Part shown: in pieces, positions 36,441 to 44,125 of the stretch
How positions within the stretch are numbered: position 1 is the stretch's first letter
How the letters are laid out: each line of letters begins with the position of its first letter
Assembly: GCF_900114585.1 (NCBI RefSeq)
Contig: NZ_FOTL01000019.1
Location: 1-44,125 of the forward strand
Reading direction: 5' to 3'
Length of the DNA stretch: 44,125 nt
DNA from: Methanobrevibacter olleyae
GTDB taxonomy: Archaea > Methanobacteriota > Methanobacteria > Methanobacteriales > Methanobacteriaceae
Notes under the pieces: model-generated
The model's database searches: none
Told to the model about the DNA's origin: nothing
The model's input: only the letters and a program-made list of their open reading frames with translations
Program-made: the position numbers and the translations under genes

Positions 36441-37612
36441 TTAAAGAAAGAATCCAATGTTGTCTGCTTAGAATGTAATAATTCATTTAATAAATTACTC
36501 TGTTTAACATATTTACTAATAGGAATCTTTAACTTTGTTCCACAATAGACAACAGCATCCTTTAAGGTTTCAAATTCTTTATAATCACCATTCATTGCAT
36601 ATTTAATATTCTCTCTAACATTAAATACACCTAATGGCACATAACCTGAATAAGCTTCTCTAAGAATAATAAGGCCGGACTGAAGTTTAAGTTTAGCTAA
36701 TTTATCAAGCACAGCCATTTTAGCAGTATAATAACATCCCCCCACACATGAGTACTCTGTCTTATCAGAATTTGTTTCATAATCTGAGAAGATCATTTCT
36801 TCTTTCCCCATGATTTTTATAAATGCTTCAAACCATTCATATTGCCATTCAGTAGGAGTTAAAATTATTGCATAATAATTCTTTAAGCTTGAAAACTCAT
36901 AAACCCTATAGCTATCCAGTATAGGATAATGTCTTACTTCTTTTAAAAGATTATCTGCAATTGTACTATCACAAGCTGTAATAGACCATCTTGTAGGAAC
37001 TAATCTTCGATTCTTTTTAAGGCCAAAGGCTCCAACGGAGAAAGCTTTTTGCATAGCTGAAAATGGAATATCTTTATTATGCAAATTCATTACAGCTTCA
37101 CGTGCTTTTAAATCAGTATCATAAAAACTTTTTTCCAGTTGCCTATCCCATTTAACTGCATCGATATCAAATTTTTCTATTAAAGCACTTGGTCCATGAG
37201 GCATACTTTCTTCATTAAACATTGCACCAGTTGGTCTTGATCCAAAAGTAGCTTCACTATCAATTGACTTTGCTGCAAGAGAAATATCCTGAAGCTTTTC
37301 TACAAAAGGATTTTCCAAGTCTTTAATATCCATCAATTGTTTTCCACGAACAAGATTCATACGATATCCAATAATATCTTCTTGAGTTTTATTTTCACCA
37401 ATCCAACTCTCTGGAGAGTCCATAATAGCAGTATCACCAGTTTGTCCAACCATCATAGGTCCAGCATAGACTTTAGGATAACTCCATCGACCTATAAAAA
37501 CAGATGGTGGCGTACTACCATCTAAATCCTTTCCAATATTAACTGATTTCATCTGTATTTTTTCAGTTAATTTAGCTAAATAAGCATTTTTAGTTGATTT
37601 AGATGTTCTCAT
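36419..37612 (-). CDS. nreA: Archaeal DNA repair protein NreA
   Basis: The protein has 397 residues. The Nre family is recognised from [18 protein letters not shown] (near residue 37), [20 protein letters not shown] and [20 protein letters not shown] (near 191). The C-terminus ends with a PCNA-interacting motif, QTTLDSFF at 383-390. In Haloferax, Nre proteins act in DNA-damage repair and bind PCNA through this motif. [17 protein letters not shown] near 290 is also typical. GGTTTT before the ATG is a weak site. Confidence 0.9.
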   Translation of the reverse strand: MRTSKSTKNAYLAKLTEKIQMKSVNIGKDLDGSTPPSVFIGRWSYPKVYAGPMMVGQTGDTAIMDSPESWIGENKTQEDIIGYRMNLVRGKQLMDIKDLENPFVEKLQDISLAAKSIDSEATFGSRPTGAMFNEESMPHGPSALIEKFDIDAVKWDRQLEKSFYDTDLKAREAVMNLHNKDIPFSAMQKAFSVGAFGLKKNRRLVPTRWSITACDSTIADNLLKEVRHYPILDSYRVYEFSSLKNYYAIILTPTEWQYEWFEAFIKIMGKEEMIFSDYETNSDKTEYSCVGGCYYTAKMAVLDKLAKLKLQSGLIILREAYSGYVPLGVFNVRENIKYAMNGDYKEFETLKDAVVYCGTKLKIPISKYVKQSNLLNELLHSKQTTLDSFFKKSPDLQ

Positions 37613-37741
37613 AATAAAACCTATAAATTTAAATAAAAATTAAAAAATAGTTTAAAAAATTAAATTAAAAGTTAAATTAAAAAATAAAAATAAAATAAAA
37701 ATATAAGTTAAATTAGTTATTTATGATTAATTTATCTTTAT

Positions 37742-38668
37742 TTAAGCAAATTCAATGGTGCTTGGTGGTTTATCACTAATAGATAAAGCAACATGAGTAA
37801 CTTCAGAAACTTCAGAGGTGATTCTTTTAGAAATAGTTCTAATTACATCCCAAGGCATCTCAGGAACAGTTGCAGTCATTGCATCAACAGAACTAATTAA
37901 TCTAATTACAACTAAATAACCAAAGTCTCTCTTATCACCTTTTACACCAGTAACTTTAGTATCAGTAAGTACTGCAAAGTATTGCCATAATTGTTTATTT
38001 AAAGCTGCTTTTTCTACTTCTTCCCTTACAATAGCATCAGCAGCTCTACAAATAGCTAAATTTTCTCTTGTAAGAGCTTCAATAACTCTAACACCAAGAC
38101 CAGGACCTGGGAAAGGCTGTCTTTGAATAAGTTTTTCAGGAAGACCTAGTTCACTGCCAACTTCCCTTACTTCATCTTTGTATAAATCTCTAATTGGTTC
38201 AACAAGATTCAAAACCATACCACTTGGTAAAGCAATATTGTGGTGAGATTTAATCTTTCCTTCAGTTTCAATCCAATCTGGTGCTATAGTACCTTGAACT
38301 AAGTATTTAGCTTCAACCTTTTGCGCTTCTCTTTCAAAGACTTCAATAAATACTCTCCCGATGATTTTTCTTTTTTCTTCAGGATCTTTTACTCCTTCAA
38401 GTTCAGATAAAAATTCATCAGAAGCATCGATGTATTTAAAGTTTAATCTTTCTTCAAAAACACCACAAACTTGTTCTGCTTCCCCTTCTCTAAGTAAACC
38501 ATGGTTAACAAATATAGCTGTTAAATTATCACCAATAGCCTCTTGAGCAAGAACAGAACAAACAGAACTATCAACTCCACCAGATAATGCTATAATAGCT
38601 TTTTCATCACCAATTTCATCTTTGATTTTGTTAATAGCCCCTTCAATAAATTCTTTTGGTCTTAACAT
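37742..38668 (-). CDS. guaAB: GMP synthase subunit B (ATP pyrophosphatase)
   Basis: The protein has 308 residues. The PP-loop SGGVDSS is at residues 29-35. [12 protein letters not shown] near residue 180 and the end KPPSTIEFA are GuaA C-terminal hallmarks. It adenylates XMP and aminates it to GMP with ammonia from the amidotransferase subunit. In archaea the two activities are separate proteins; the partner is at 39258-39824 with an 80-residue unknown protein encoded between them. Confidence 0.95.
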   Translation of the reverse strand: MLRPKEFIEGAINKIKDEIGDEKAIIALSGGVDSSVCSVLAQEAIGDNLTAIFVNHGLLREGEAEQVCGVFEERLNFKYIDASDEFLSELEGVKDPEEKRKIIGRVFIEVFEREAQKVEAKYLVQGTIAPDWIETEGKIKSHHNIALPSGMVLNLVEPIRDLYKDEVREVGSELGLPEKLIQRQPFPGPGLGVRVIEALTRENLAICRAADAIVREEVEKAALNKQLWQYFAVLTDTKVTGVKGDKRDFGYLVVIRLISSVDAMTATVPEMPWDVIRTISKRITSEVSEVTHVALSISDKPPSTIEFA

Positions 38669-38759
38669 AAAAATACCTTTAAAAAAAAATAATTTAAAAA
38701 GTTATTATATAATTAAATATAAAATATGAAAAATATTATATTTAAAAATCTTAATTAAT

Positions 38760-39002
38760 TTATTCAAAATCTTCGATAAATTCCATAATGATAGCTTCTA
38801 AGCCTTCATCTTTACCATCCATTACAGCATCCATCATATCTTCATATTTAACATATTTTTCAATTTTTATTGCTTTTTCACCAATACCAGTAATTCTGAA
38901 GTCTTGTTCCCCATCACCAATAGGTATACTAATATTTTTAAATTTTAAGTTAGCTTTATTGTCAAGTGCTTTCTTTTTAAAGTCATCTACATTATCAAAC
39001 AT
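38760..39002 (-). CDS. Small acidic protein of unknown function between the GMP synthase genes
   Basis: The 80-residue protein has no Cys and no membrane segment, and the C-terminal 35 residues are strongly acidic. ISIPIGDGEQDFRITGIGEK and YEDMMDAVMDGKDEG are the most distinctive parts. GGGTTGAT before the ATG supports translation. Its position between the two GMP synthase subunit genes suggests it is cotranscribed and perhaps connected with their interaction or with purine metabolism; no family was recognised. Confidence 0.75.
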   Translation of the reverse strand: MFDNVDDFKKKALDNKANLKFKNISIPIGDGEQDFRITGIGEKAIKIEKYVKYEDMMDAVMDGKDEGLEAIIMEFIEDFE

Positions 39003-39106
39003 TTTATCAACCCTTTTTAAAAAAAATAAAATAAAAAAAATAAATATGATTTAAAATCTTTGTTTTTTAAATTTATCCTTTTAAATTCCTTATTTATTCA
39101 TTATTA

Positions 39107-39280
39107 TAATTTTAATAGATTAAGAAATAAAAAATTAATTATTTTCTATAATTTTAATAGATTAAAAAAATAAAAAAATTAATTATTTTCTATAATTTTA
39201 ATAGATTAAAAAAATAAAAAAATTATTATTTTCTATAATTTTAATAGAAAAAAATTATTATTTTCTATAATTTTGACAAA
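39107..39280. repeat. Tandem repeats copying the guaAA 3' end
   Basis: TTATTTTCTATAATTTTAAT recurs four times from 39136 to 39248 (with an initial truncated copy). The last, TTATTTTCTATAATTTTGAC, is the end of guaAA itself (codons for QNYRK and the stop). Confidence 0.88.
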
Positions 39281-39824
39281 TCTCGTAAAAATTTTTAAAG
39301 ATAAATTCACCTTTAGGGGTATGATGAACCTCTGGATGAAATTGGATTCCATAAATCTCTTTTTCTCTATGTTTCATAGATTCAATATCACAAAGAGAAG
39401 AACTTGCAATTATATCAAACTCTTCAGGAAGAGTGTGAACTTCGTCTTTATGAGAACTCCAAACATCAAGAGGAGATTCAAGACCTTTAAAAAGGTTAGT
39501 AGTATCTAAAAGATTTATTTTTACTTGAGCATAACTTTCAGTATCAGAAGTAGAAACCTCTCCACCAAATGTTTTAGCTATTAATTGATGACCTAAACAA
39601 ATACCAAGAATAGGAATGTCAAAGTGTTTAATATACTCTGCAGCATTTCCTACATCATCAATTGAAGGACCTCCACCTAAAATTAAACCAATAGGTTCTT
39701 TTTCTTTAAGTTCTTCAACAGATAATTCATTACTAACTAGCTCAGAAGGAATTTTAAGATATTGTAGGCTTCTTTGAATCCTGTGGTTGTATTGTCCTTT
39801 GTTATTAATAACTAAGATTGTCAT
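39258..39824 (-). CDS. guaAA: GMP synthase subunit A (glutamine amidotransferase)
   Basis: The 188-residue protein is a class I glutamine amidotransferase. The nucleophile is Cys76 in GICLGHQ, and the catalytic His163 and Glu165 lie in [17 protein letters not shown] near residue 51 forms the oxyanion-side loop. It releases ammonia from glutamine for subunit B. GAGGAT precedes the ATG. Its last codons are copied in a tandem repeat beyond the stop. Confidence 0.95.
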   Translation of the reverse strand: MTILVINNKGQYNHRIQRSLQYLKIPSELVSNELSVEELKEKEPIGLILGGGPSIDDVGNAAEYIKHFDIPILGICLGHQLIAKTFGGEVSTSDTESYAQVKINLLDTTNLFKGLESPLDVWSSHKDEVHTLPEEFDIIASSSLCDIESMKHREKEIYGIQFHPEVHHTPKGEFIFKNFYEICQNYRK

Positions 39825-40060
39825 ATAATCCTCAAAATTATTTATTTTCGAATAAATACTCTTTATAATATTAATAAATTAAAGCTAAAAACTAAACATA
39901 CTTAATATATTATATAATATTACATAAATTATTATATATTTTATATAATATATAAATTTACTACTTTTTAAAATTTAAAATTAAAAAAATAATAAATAAA
40001 AATTCAATATTAAAAAAAAAGTTAATCTATTTAAATAATAAAAATAACAATTTAAATAAG

Positions 40061-40090
40061 TTTAAATACTATTAAAAGATAAATAAAACT
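40061..40090 (+). promoter_or_regulatory. Probable promoter of the 48-residue membrane peptide
   Basis: TTTAAATACT begins 30 nt before the ATG at 40091, the spacing expected for a TATA box of a leaderless transcript. No ribosome-binding site is present. Confidence 0.5.
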
Positions 40091-40237
40091 ATGAAAATTG
40101 ATGAATTAATTACTTACATAATAATCATATTTATTTTAGCAGTTTTAATTAAATTGTTTGCACACTTATTACCTATTCTTGTTGTATTAGCAGTAGCTTA
40201 TATAATATATCTTTTTATAACTGAAAAAGAATATTAA
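40091..40237 (+). CDS. 48-residue small membrane protein
   Basis: ATG to TAA encodes 48 residues: MKIDELI, then two hydrophobic helices (about 9-24 and 26-43) separated by KLFAHLLP, and a charged end ITEKEY. Composition and the TATA-like element at leaderless distance suggest a true gene. It stands alone between guaAA (divergent) and a secreted peptidase. The function is unknown. Confidence 0.6.
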   Translation: MKIDELITYIIIIFILAVLIKLFAHLLPILVVLAVAYIIYLFITEKEY

Positions 40238-40530
40238 ACTTTTAAACTAATTCTTTTTCTTTTTTCTTTTTTGTAATTTATATAATTTTTTTATAAAAAC
40301 CTTTTTTAAACTTATCAAAAACTATTTATAAACCCTCTTTTAAAAACTTATCAAAAACTATTTTTATCAAAAATCTTTAAAAAAAAAATTAATCTATTTC
40401 TTAATGTAATTAACAATTTTTTAACTTTAAAAAAAAGCATTAAAAAATTAATAGATATACTTAATAATTAATAAATTTAAAAATATCATTAAATTATTTT
40501 TATAAGCTAAAACTTAAATGGAGGAATAAA
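40238..40530. other. Non-coding gap with short repeats
   Basis: AAACTTATCAAAAACTATTT occurs twice (from about 40307 and 40347). The rest is poly-A/T spacer and the promoter of the following gene; no frame is seen. Confidence 0.6.
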
Positions 40531-41988
40531 ATGAATAAAAAAATCTTAGGATTTTTTTTTATTTTAATAATTCTTTTTATTATAATAAACATTAACATCA
40601 TTTCTGCAAGTGAGATAGATTATGGCACAGATACCATTTCAGAAGAAATATTAAAGGATGATAGTGGAATAAATGAAATAAAATCCGTAGAAAATGATAT
40701 AGGCTCTTTAGAAACTGATGATAAAGATCTAAAAATAAGTGAAGATGATACTTCAATATACAATACTCAAACAAATGAGATAGGTGATTCTAATTCAACA
40801 GATGAGGAATCTAATACCTCAACAAATAAAACTACATTAGAAAAAACATCTTTAGACTCTGCAGATTATGTTATAAAATCAAAATATTTAAATGTTTATT
40901 TAAAAGACAGCTCTAAAAAAGCTATTGCTGATCAAAAAGTAAAACTTACAATCGATGGTAAAACTATTTCTGAAACAACAGATGATAATGGAATAGCTAA
41001 ATTTTTAATTAGAAATGTGGCTAAAACATACATAGTAGATTTAAAATTTGATGGTGATTCTGAATATGAGTCTTCAACAAAAACATTGAATTTAAGAGTT
41101 ATTGCAAAGCCTATTTACACAAAATTAACTATTGCTGAAACTGGTATTATAAAAGGCAATTACTTAAAGGTTTACTTAAAAACCACTGCAGCTAAAGCAA
41201 TAGCTAAACAAAGGGTAAAAATAACTATAAATGGAAAAACCTACCTAAAAACTACTAATAAAAATGGCATAGCTAAGTTAAAATTAAATTTAAATGCAAA
41301 AATTTATAATTTAACTATCCAATATGCTGGAAAAGCCAATTATATACCAGCAAATAAAAAAACACAGATTAATATTCTCAATAGGAAACTCATAGGAAAG
41401 ACTAGCTATGGAAGAGTAGATCTTATTAGTGTTATTGGAAACCGTAGTTCTAAAGTAAGAATAGCCTATGTTGTAGGTCTGCATTCTATGGAACATCAAA
41501 TACATGATTCTTTTTATAAATTAATGAAAGATAAAGTAAATATGAAATATAAATATTATATTTATAAGATTACTTTAACCAAAAAAACAGGATCTTATTC
41601 AACTCTTAGAATGAGAGGTCAAAAGCTTGCTAAAAATTATATTGTTCCACATGCAAAGAAACAAAAATATGATTTAGTTGTTGACATTCATTCAACATCT
41701 GGAATTAGATATAAGAAAACTTACTTTATACATGTTCCAAAAAATAAACATGCTGCATCAATGAAATTAGCTAAAAAAACTATTAAAACTATAAAATCAA
41801 TTGAGAAAAACTCTAAAATGTTATATTGGTCTCCTCCAACACAAACCAGTCCTCCTTATATTCATTTACCACTTATTAAGGCAGGAACTCCAACATTTGT
41901 CTTTGAAACTTGGACTTATGAGAAAAAATCTCAAACAAATAAAAGAGCTAAAATCTTAATTCAGTCAGTAGATCAGGTATTTAGTTAA
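40531..41988 (+). CDS. Secreted protein with two Ig-like repeats and an M14-type metallopeptidase domain
   Basis: The protein has 485 residues. The signal peptide ends at about residue 27 (IISASE). An acidic, Ser/Thr-rich linker (28-108) follows. Two Ig-like repeats (about 112-195 and 205-285) share KVKLTIDGKT / RVKITINGKT and NGIAK. The C-terminal domain (about 290-485) shows the M14 zinc-carboxypeptidase pattern: GLHSMEH (His318, Glu321), DIHSTSG (His387) and FVFETWT (Glu459). It is probably a surface or wall-associated peptidase; pseudomurein peptides are a possible substrate but that is inference. GGAGG lies 7 nt before the ATG. Confidence 0.82.
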   Translation: MNKKILGFFFILIILFIIININIISASEIDYGTDTISEEILKDDSGINEIKSVENDIGSLETDDKDLKISEDDTSIYNTQTNEIGDSNSTDEESNTSTNKTTLEKTSLDSADYVIKSKYLNVYLKDSSKKAIADQKVKLTIDGKTISETTDDNGIAKFLIRNVAKTYIVDLKFDGDSEYESSTKTLNLRVIAKPIYTKLTIAETGIIKGNYLKVYLKTTAAKAIAKQRVKITINGKTYLKTTNKNGIAKLKLNLNAKIYNLTIQYAGKANYIPANKKTQINILNRKLIGKTSYGRVDLISVIGNRSSKVRIAYVVGLHSMEHQIHDSFYKLMKDKVNMKYKYYIYKITLTKKTGSYSTLRMRGQKLAKNYIVPHAKKQKYDLVVDIHSTSGIRYKKTYFIHVPKNKHAASMKLAKKTIKTIKSIEKNSKMLYWSPPTQTSPPYIHLPLIKAGTPTFVFETWTYEKKSQTNKRAKILIQSVDQVFS

Positions 41989-42002
41989 AATAACTAAATA
42001 TC

Positions 42003-42255
42003 TTCTTTTTTTAAATTTATTTTATTTTAAAAAACTATTTTTTATCTAAAATTTATAAATTTAAAAAACTATTTTCCTATCTAAAATTTATAAATTTAAA
42101 AAACTTTTTTTTAAATAAAATCCTAAACTGTTAGTGATATTACGAATAAATAAAAATAATTAAAAAAAATAGTAAAAAATAAAGTATTAAAATATAAAAA
42201 TAATTAAAAAAAATAGTAAAAAATAAAGTATTAAAATATAAAAATAATTAAAATT
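42003..42255. repeat. Tandem repeats between convergent genes
   Basis: Two sets are seen: TCTAAAATTTATAAATTTAA twice near 42044-42110, and TAATTAAAAAAAATAGTAAA units with a 45-bp period from about 42155 to 42255, next to the trxB stop. Confidence 0.75.
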
Positions 42256-42266
42256 AAATGATTAAA

Positions 42267-43205
42267 TTATAAATTCAAATCCTTATAAGCAGACATAGCA
42301 GCTACTGCTCCTTCTCCACAAGCTACAACCCACTGTTTTAGTCCTCCAGTAATATCTCCTGCAGAATAAACATGCTCTACATTTGTAGCCTGGTTTTTAT
42401 CAGTTATAATATAATCATCATCATCAAGATTAACTCCTAATTCTTTAGCTAAGTCATTAGAAGGATTATCACCAATAGCAATAAATACAGCATCTGTTTT
42501 ATAATCAAGCTTTTCACCATCTTTTAAAAGACTAACAGAATCAACCATAATTTCTCCTTTAATCTCTTCAATGACAGAATTCCAAAGAACTTCAATGCCA
42601 TTCTCTTCTAAAGCCTTTTGAAGATGATACTCACATCTTAATTGATTACGTCTATGAACTAATTTTACATTACAACCAATATCCTTAAGATATAATGCTT
42701 CTTGAGCAGCACTATTACCTCCTCCAACCATAAGAACATCTTTTCCAATGAAGAACATCCCATCACATGTTGCACAGTAAGCTACTCCACGACCTAAAAA
42801 CTCATTTTCACCAGGTACATTTAAATGTTTATGAGATGCTCCTGTAGCTAAAATAATAGATTTAGTTTTAAATTCTCTAGCTCCAATCTCATTTGAAGTC
42901 ATTAATAAAGGAGAATTTTTAGTTTTTAAGTAAAATCCATCTTCTATTTTTTCGATTGAATCAATAACCCTATTTTCTAAAATTTCACAATAATTTTCAG
43001 TTTGTTCTTTCATTTTTGCAATTAAATCCATTCCAGAAATTAAATTAAATCCTGGATAATTTTGCATTAATGGAACTTCTAAACCTTGTCCACCAACACT
43101 TCCTTTATCAATTATCAAAGTCTTTGAATTTTGTCTACCTGCATACATACCTGCAGTTAAACCAGCAGGCCCTGCTCCTATAACTATAATATCATAATTT
43201 TCCAT
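42267..43205 (-). CDS. trxB: Thioredoxin reductase
   Basis: The protein has 312 residues. The FAD-binding motif [15 protein letters not shown] is at the N-terminus. The redox pair is Cys144/Cys147 in [18 protein letters not shown] and VHRRNQLR mark the second dinucleotide site; HRRxxxR usually indicates NADPH. AGDITGG near the end is the second FAD contact. Some methanogen relatives use F420H2, and the electron donor here is not proven. GGTG precedes the ATG. It reduces thioredoxin in the cytoplasm. Confidence 0.92.
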   Translation of the reverse strand: MENYDIIVIGAGPAGLTAGMYAGRQNSKTLIIDKGSVGGQGLEVPLMQNYPGFNLISGMDLIAKMKEQTENYCEILENRVIDSIEKIEDGFYLKTKNSPLLMTSNEIGAREFKTKSIILATGASHKHLNVPGENEFLGRGVAYCATCDGMFFIGKDVLMVGGGNSAAQEALYLKDIGCNVKLVHRRNQLRCEYHLQKALEENGIEVLWNSVIEEIKGEIMVDSVSLLKDGEKLDYKTDAVFIAIGDNPSNDLAKELGVNLDDDDYIITDKNQATNVEHVYSAGDITGGLKQWVVACGEGAVAAMSAYKDLNL

Positions 43206-43554
43206 ATAAACACCAAGATATAACCAATAAAATTTAAAATTATGAATATGCTTAGAAATAATAAAAATAATAAAAACTACAAATGAAAATTAATAAAATA
43301 ATTATTATTATATTCTAAATAATAATTAATTATTTTTTATAATTTATATATTTTAATATATTGTTTGTATTTAAAAAATAAAATATTTTAGAGGTTTAAA
43401 AATTTTAGTTTTTTATAATAATTGTTGTATGGCTGTTTTGAGTAAACATTTGATACTATAAATAATCCTAAATGTTTAATTAAACTCTTTGAATAATTTC
43501 ACTAAAAAATCTTCCAGTATTAACTCTTAAAATGGAAACATGAGTTTCATTACC
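43206..43554. other. Non-coding spacer downstream of the trxB start
   Basis: This AT-rich stretch carries the trxB promoter region. No convincing frame or RNA was seen. Confidence 0.5.
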
Positions 43555-43619
43555 AATATTACTAATATTACTAATATTACTAATATTACTAATATTACTA
43601 ATATTACTAATATTACTAA
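43555..43619. repeat. 9-bp microsatellite (AATATTACT)x7
   Basis: Seven units of AATATTACT in tandem. The 9-bp period is open in several frames and reads Asn-Ile-Ser on the minus strand and Ile-Thr-Asn on the plus strand. Confidence 0.92.
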
Positions 43620-43836
43620 CAATTATATGCACTAATGCCTTCAAAAATACCTGTACCTCAATGAGATAGATAAGAAAATACATGAATTTCCCATCAAATA
43701 TTCACTAAACATTCAGAATTAAGAAATTATAATATGCAAAAATCTTGAAATAATACTTAAATATTAAAAAATAAGAAATAATAAACTATATAGCTAAATT
43801 ATTAAATTAACATGAATAAATAAAGAAAATAAAAAA

Positions 43837-43981
43837 GAGGGAGGGTCACAATTTCAAATTTCAAATTTTTGTCTAAATTTTTAATATATTTTTATAAATT
43901 TTTTAATTTAAAATTATAAATTTAAACAATTATAAATATTTGGACTTTTTCTTGAACACAAAATATTTGTGACACACCCTC
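43837..43981. mobile_element. Inverted-repeat element (about 145 bp), MITE-like
   Basis: The left end is GAGGGAGGGTCACAA and the right end read as reverse complement is GAGGGTGTGTCACAA (13 of 15 match). The interior is AT-rich with no coding capacity. AAAAAA borders both sides. The ends differ from those of the elements at 887 and 2139, so it is a second family. Confidence 0.55.
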
Positions 43982-43984
43982 AAA

Positions 43985-44093
43985 AAATAAAAAAAATAAA
44001 GAAAATAAAAAAAATAAAGAAAATAAAAAAAATAAAGAAAATAAAAAAAATAAAAAAATAAAAAAAATAAAGAAAATAAAGATAAATAAAAAA
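43985..44093. repeat. A-rich tandem repeat (about 17-19 bp units)
   Basis: AAAAAATAAAGAAAATAA is repeated about five times immediately right of the inverted-repeat element. A shorter match also lies to its left. Confidence 0.75.
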
Positions 44094-44125
44094 TAAATAT
44101 ATAAAACTAATTTTAGAAACTTTAT

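Noticed and set aside
43480-43683. 67-codon minus-strand frame containing the NIS run as a confident gene
   Set aside because: It depends on the 9-bp microsatellite, has only a weak start site and no recognisable domain; it is kept only as a finding to check.

Overview
The window comes from a very AT-rich methanogenic archaeon of the order Methanobacteriales, most likely a Methanobrevibacter. The evidence is coenzyme M genes (comD, comE), F420H2 oxidase (fprA), a complete energy-converting hydrogenase A (eha) operon, two-subunit GMP synthase, the archaeal DNA repair protein NreA, a KEOPS subunit (Cgi121), ribosome-binding sites of the GGTG/GGAGG type, and large secreted 'adhesin-like' beta-helix proteins. 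The genus call is an inference from gene content and composition; no rRNA gene is present.

Layout. Positions 1-678 hold the start of an adhesin-like gene on the minus strand with a (TA)13 tract in its promoter. Positions 679-2649 are an eroded stretch with two copies of a 104-106 bp MITE-like element and two decayed reading frames. Positions 2650-4710 (+) carry a UPF0280/ApbE-like gene, comD and comE. Positions 4946-9043 (-) carry fprA, two carboxymuconolactone decarboxylase-like paralogues, a secreted nuclease and a zinc-ribbon membrane protein. Positions 9311-10932 are a complete IS4-like insertion sequence with inverted repeats and a 9-bp target duplication, inserted near the 3' end of an older, now broken frame. 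A sugar-nucleotide epimerase and a broken DUF2085 membrane-protein gene follow.

The core is a run of minus-strand genes from 29384 down to about 12915. In transcription order these are ehaA-Q, then an EhaR-like HAD protein, a second formylmethanofuran:tetrahydromethanopterin formyltransferase, a PfkB-type kinase, a 6x[4Fe-4S] polyferredoxin and a CBS-domain protein. Eha is a membrane [NiFe] hydrogenase complex that uses an ion gradient to drive H2-dependent reduction of low-potential ferredoxin, which supplies the first step of CO2 reduction. The formyltransferase and polyferredoxins fit that role.

To the right are a second epimerase, a LeuA/CimA-type synthase and Cgi121 (+); an adhesin-like protein, a DegT-type PLP protein, NreA and the split GMP synthase around an 80-residue unknown protein (-); then a 48-residue membrane peptide and a secreted Ig-domain/M14-peptidase protein (+), and thioredoxin reductase (-). 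The last 900 bases are non-coding, with a 9-bp microsatellite and a second kind of inverted-repeat element.

The most unusual theme is tandem duplication of about 35-56 bp in many intergenic gaps, often starting in the last codons of the upstream gene. One of these, between ehaP and ehaQ, is a 36-bp repeat that stays in frame and forms a 45-codon ORF with a strong ribosome-binding site. No CRISPR array, rRNA or tRNA gene was recognised.
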